Below, piece after piece: positions 62,544-62,845 of a stretch of DNA of 62,845 bases. A model generated the notes under the pieces. The model had not been told where the DNA came from and did no database searches. It was given only the letters and a program-made list of their open reading frames with translations. The position numbers and the translations under genes are program-made. The stretch covers positions 1-62,845 of the forward strand of contig NZ_FQZU01000037.1 of the NCBI RefSeq assembly GCF_900142135.1. Direction: 5' to 3'. The first letter of the stretch is position 1; each line of letters starts with the position of its first letter. This stretch comes from Desulfatibacillum alkenivorans DSM 16219. Lineage in GTDB: Bacteria; Desulfobacterota; Desulfobacteria; Desulfobacterales; Desulfatibacillaceae.

Positions 62544-62845
62544 CTGAAAGGATTTTTCAGAGCGAGGCCCTGACCAACGGCTGGGCGAACATCACAAACG
62601 ACGGCGTTAAAACATACTGGTTTGACACGGATCAGGTCTTCCCCAAAATCTATTCCTTAGACAAGGCGGGAATCCCGGCATACTGGGATGACGTGCCGTA
62701 TAGCGAGGAAATCATCAAGGAATGCACCCACGACGACGTTTGCTGCCTCATCCTTTCGTCCGGCAAGACCAAGGTGCTGGTGGTCGTCCATGCCAGTCTG
62801 CCGCACGTCGCCATGCACGGCCGGGCGACCAAGGAAATCCCGTGG
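62540..62845 (+). CDS. Partial unknown protein, co-transcribed with MoxR-like ATPase (right copy)
   Basis: The first 102 codons of an unrecognised protein, coupled to the MoxR-like gene by an ATGA overlap and cut off by the window edge. The visible sequence is identical to the left copy. Confidence 0.75.
   Translation, partial: MTERIFQSEALTNGWANITNDGVKTYWFDTDQVFPKIYSLDKAGIPAYWDDVPYSEEIIKECTHDDVCCLILSSGKTKVLVVVHASLPHVAMHGRATKEIPW

Larger units (their letters stand above)
61218..62845. repeat. Right arm of terminal inverted repeat
   Basis: This is the inverted copy of 1-1629. The last 515 or so bases read as identical to the first 515 of the window in reverse complement. The inner part is diverged, with at least a one-base indel in the leader. 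Confidence 0.9.

Overview
This 62.8 kb window is a dense anti-phage defence island from a Gram-negative bacterium. Most genes are GC-rich with strong Shine-Dalgarno sites. Consensus sigma-70 promoters, a sigma-54-type regulator and a tRNA-Glu-derived attachment core are present. I suspect a Desulfobacterota or other deltaproteobacterium-like host, but nothing here proves the taxon. No housekeeping gene is present.

Layout from left to right. (1) 1-1.63 kb is one arm of a large terminal inverted repeat. It carries a MoxR-like AAA+ ATPase and a partial unknown gene, and is mirrored at 61.2-62.8 kb. (2) 1.75-4.0 kb is a leftward operon of an XRE regulator, a TIR-domain protein and a TIR-like/TPR (DUF4071-type) protein. 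(3) 4.1-22.2 kb is a complete eight-gene MADS (methylation-associated defence system, mad1-mad8), followed one base later by a low-GC HEPN-motif gene. (4) 23.1-26.9 kb is an McrBC restriction system whose McrB has an EVE/PUA-like sensor region, with a small upstream gene and an operator-controlled promoter. (5) 27.0-33.4 kb is a gene-free, hairpin-rich region, an unknown 277-aa protein, a UvrD-type helicase, a replication-initiator-like protein and a sigma-54-activator-like AAA+ regulator. (6) 33.5-36.3 kb has a candidate sigma-54 promoter, a protein with a long Asp/Glu tract, an AlpA-like HTH protein and a tyrosine recombinase, next to a 45-bp 3' half of a tRNA-Glu gene (attachment core). (7) 36.8-43.1 kb has a zinc-finger protein, a lone DpdA-like transglycosylase, a second initiator/helicase module and small unknown genes. 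(8) 43.2-60.8 kb is a leftward BREX type 3 operon (HTH, brxF, brxC, pglX, brxHII, pglZ and a brxA-position gene) with two insertions: dinD, and an AAA ATPase plus subtilisin-like protease pair.

How the parts may work together. MADS, McrBC and BREX-3 recognise or write DNA modification by different routes. TIR, HEPN and the protease pair are candidate abortive effectors. The tRNA-Glu core sits between two non-tRNA flanks and next to an integrase, which suggests two islands in tandem at one tRNA-Glu site. Each island then carries one initiator/helicase module and one MoxR arm. The duplicated initiator/helicase module, with its structured non-coding region and sigma-54 control, and the TIR/DUF4071 operon are the least explained and most interesting parts.
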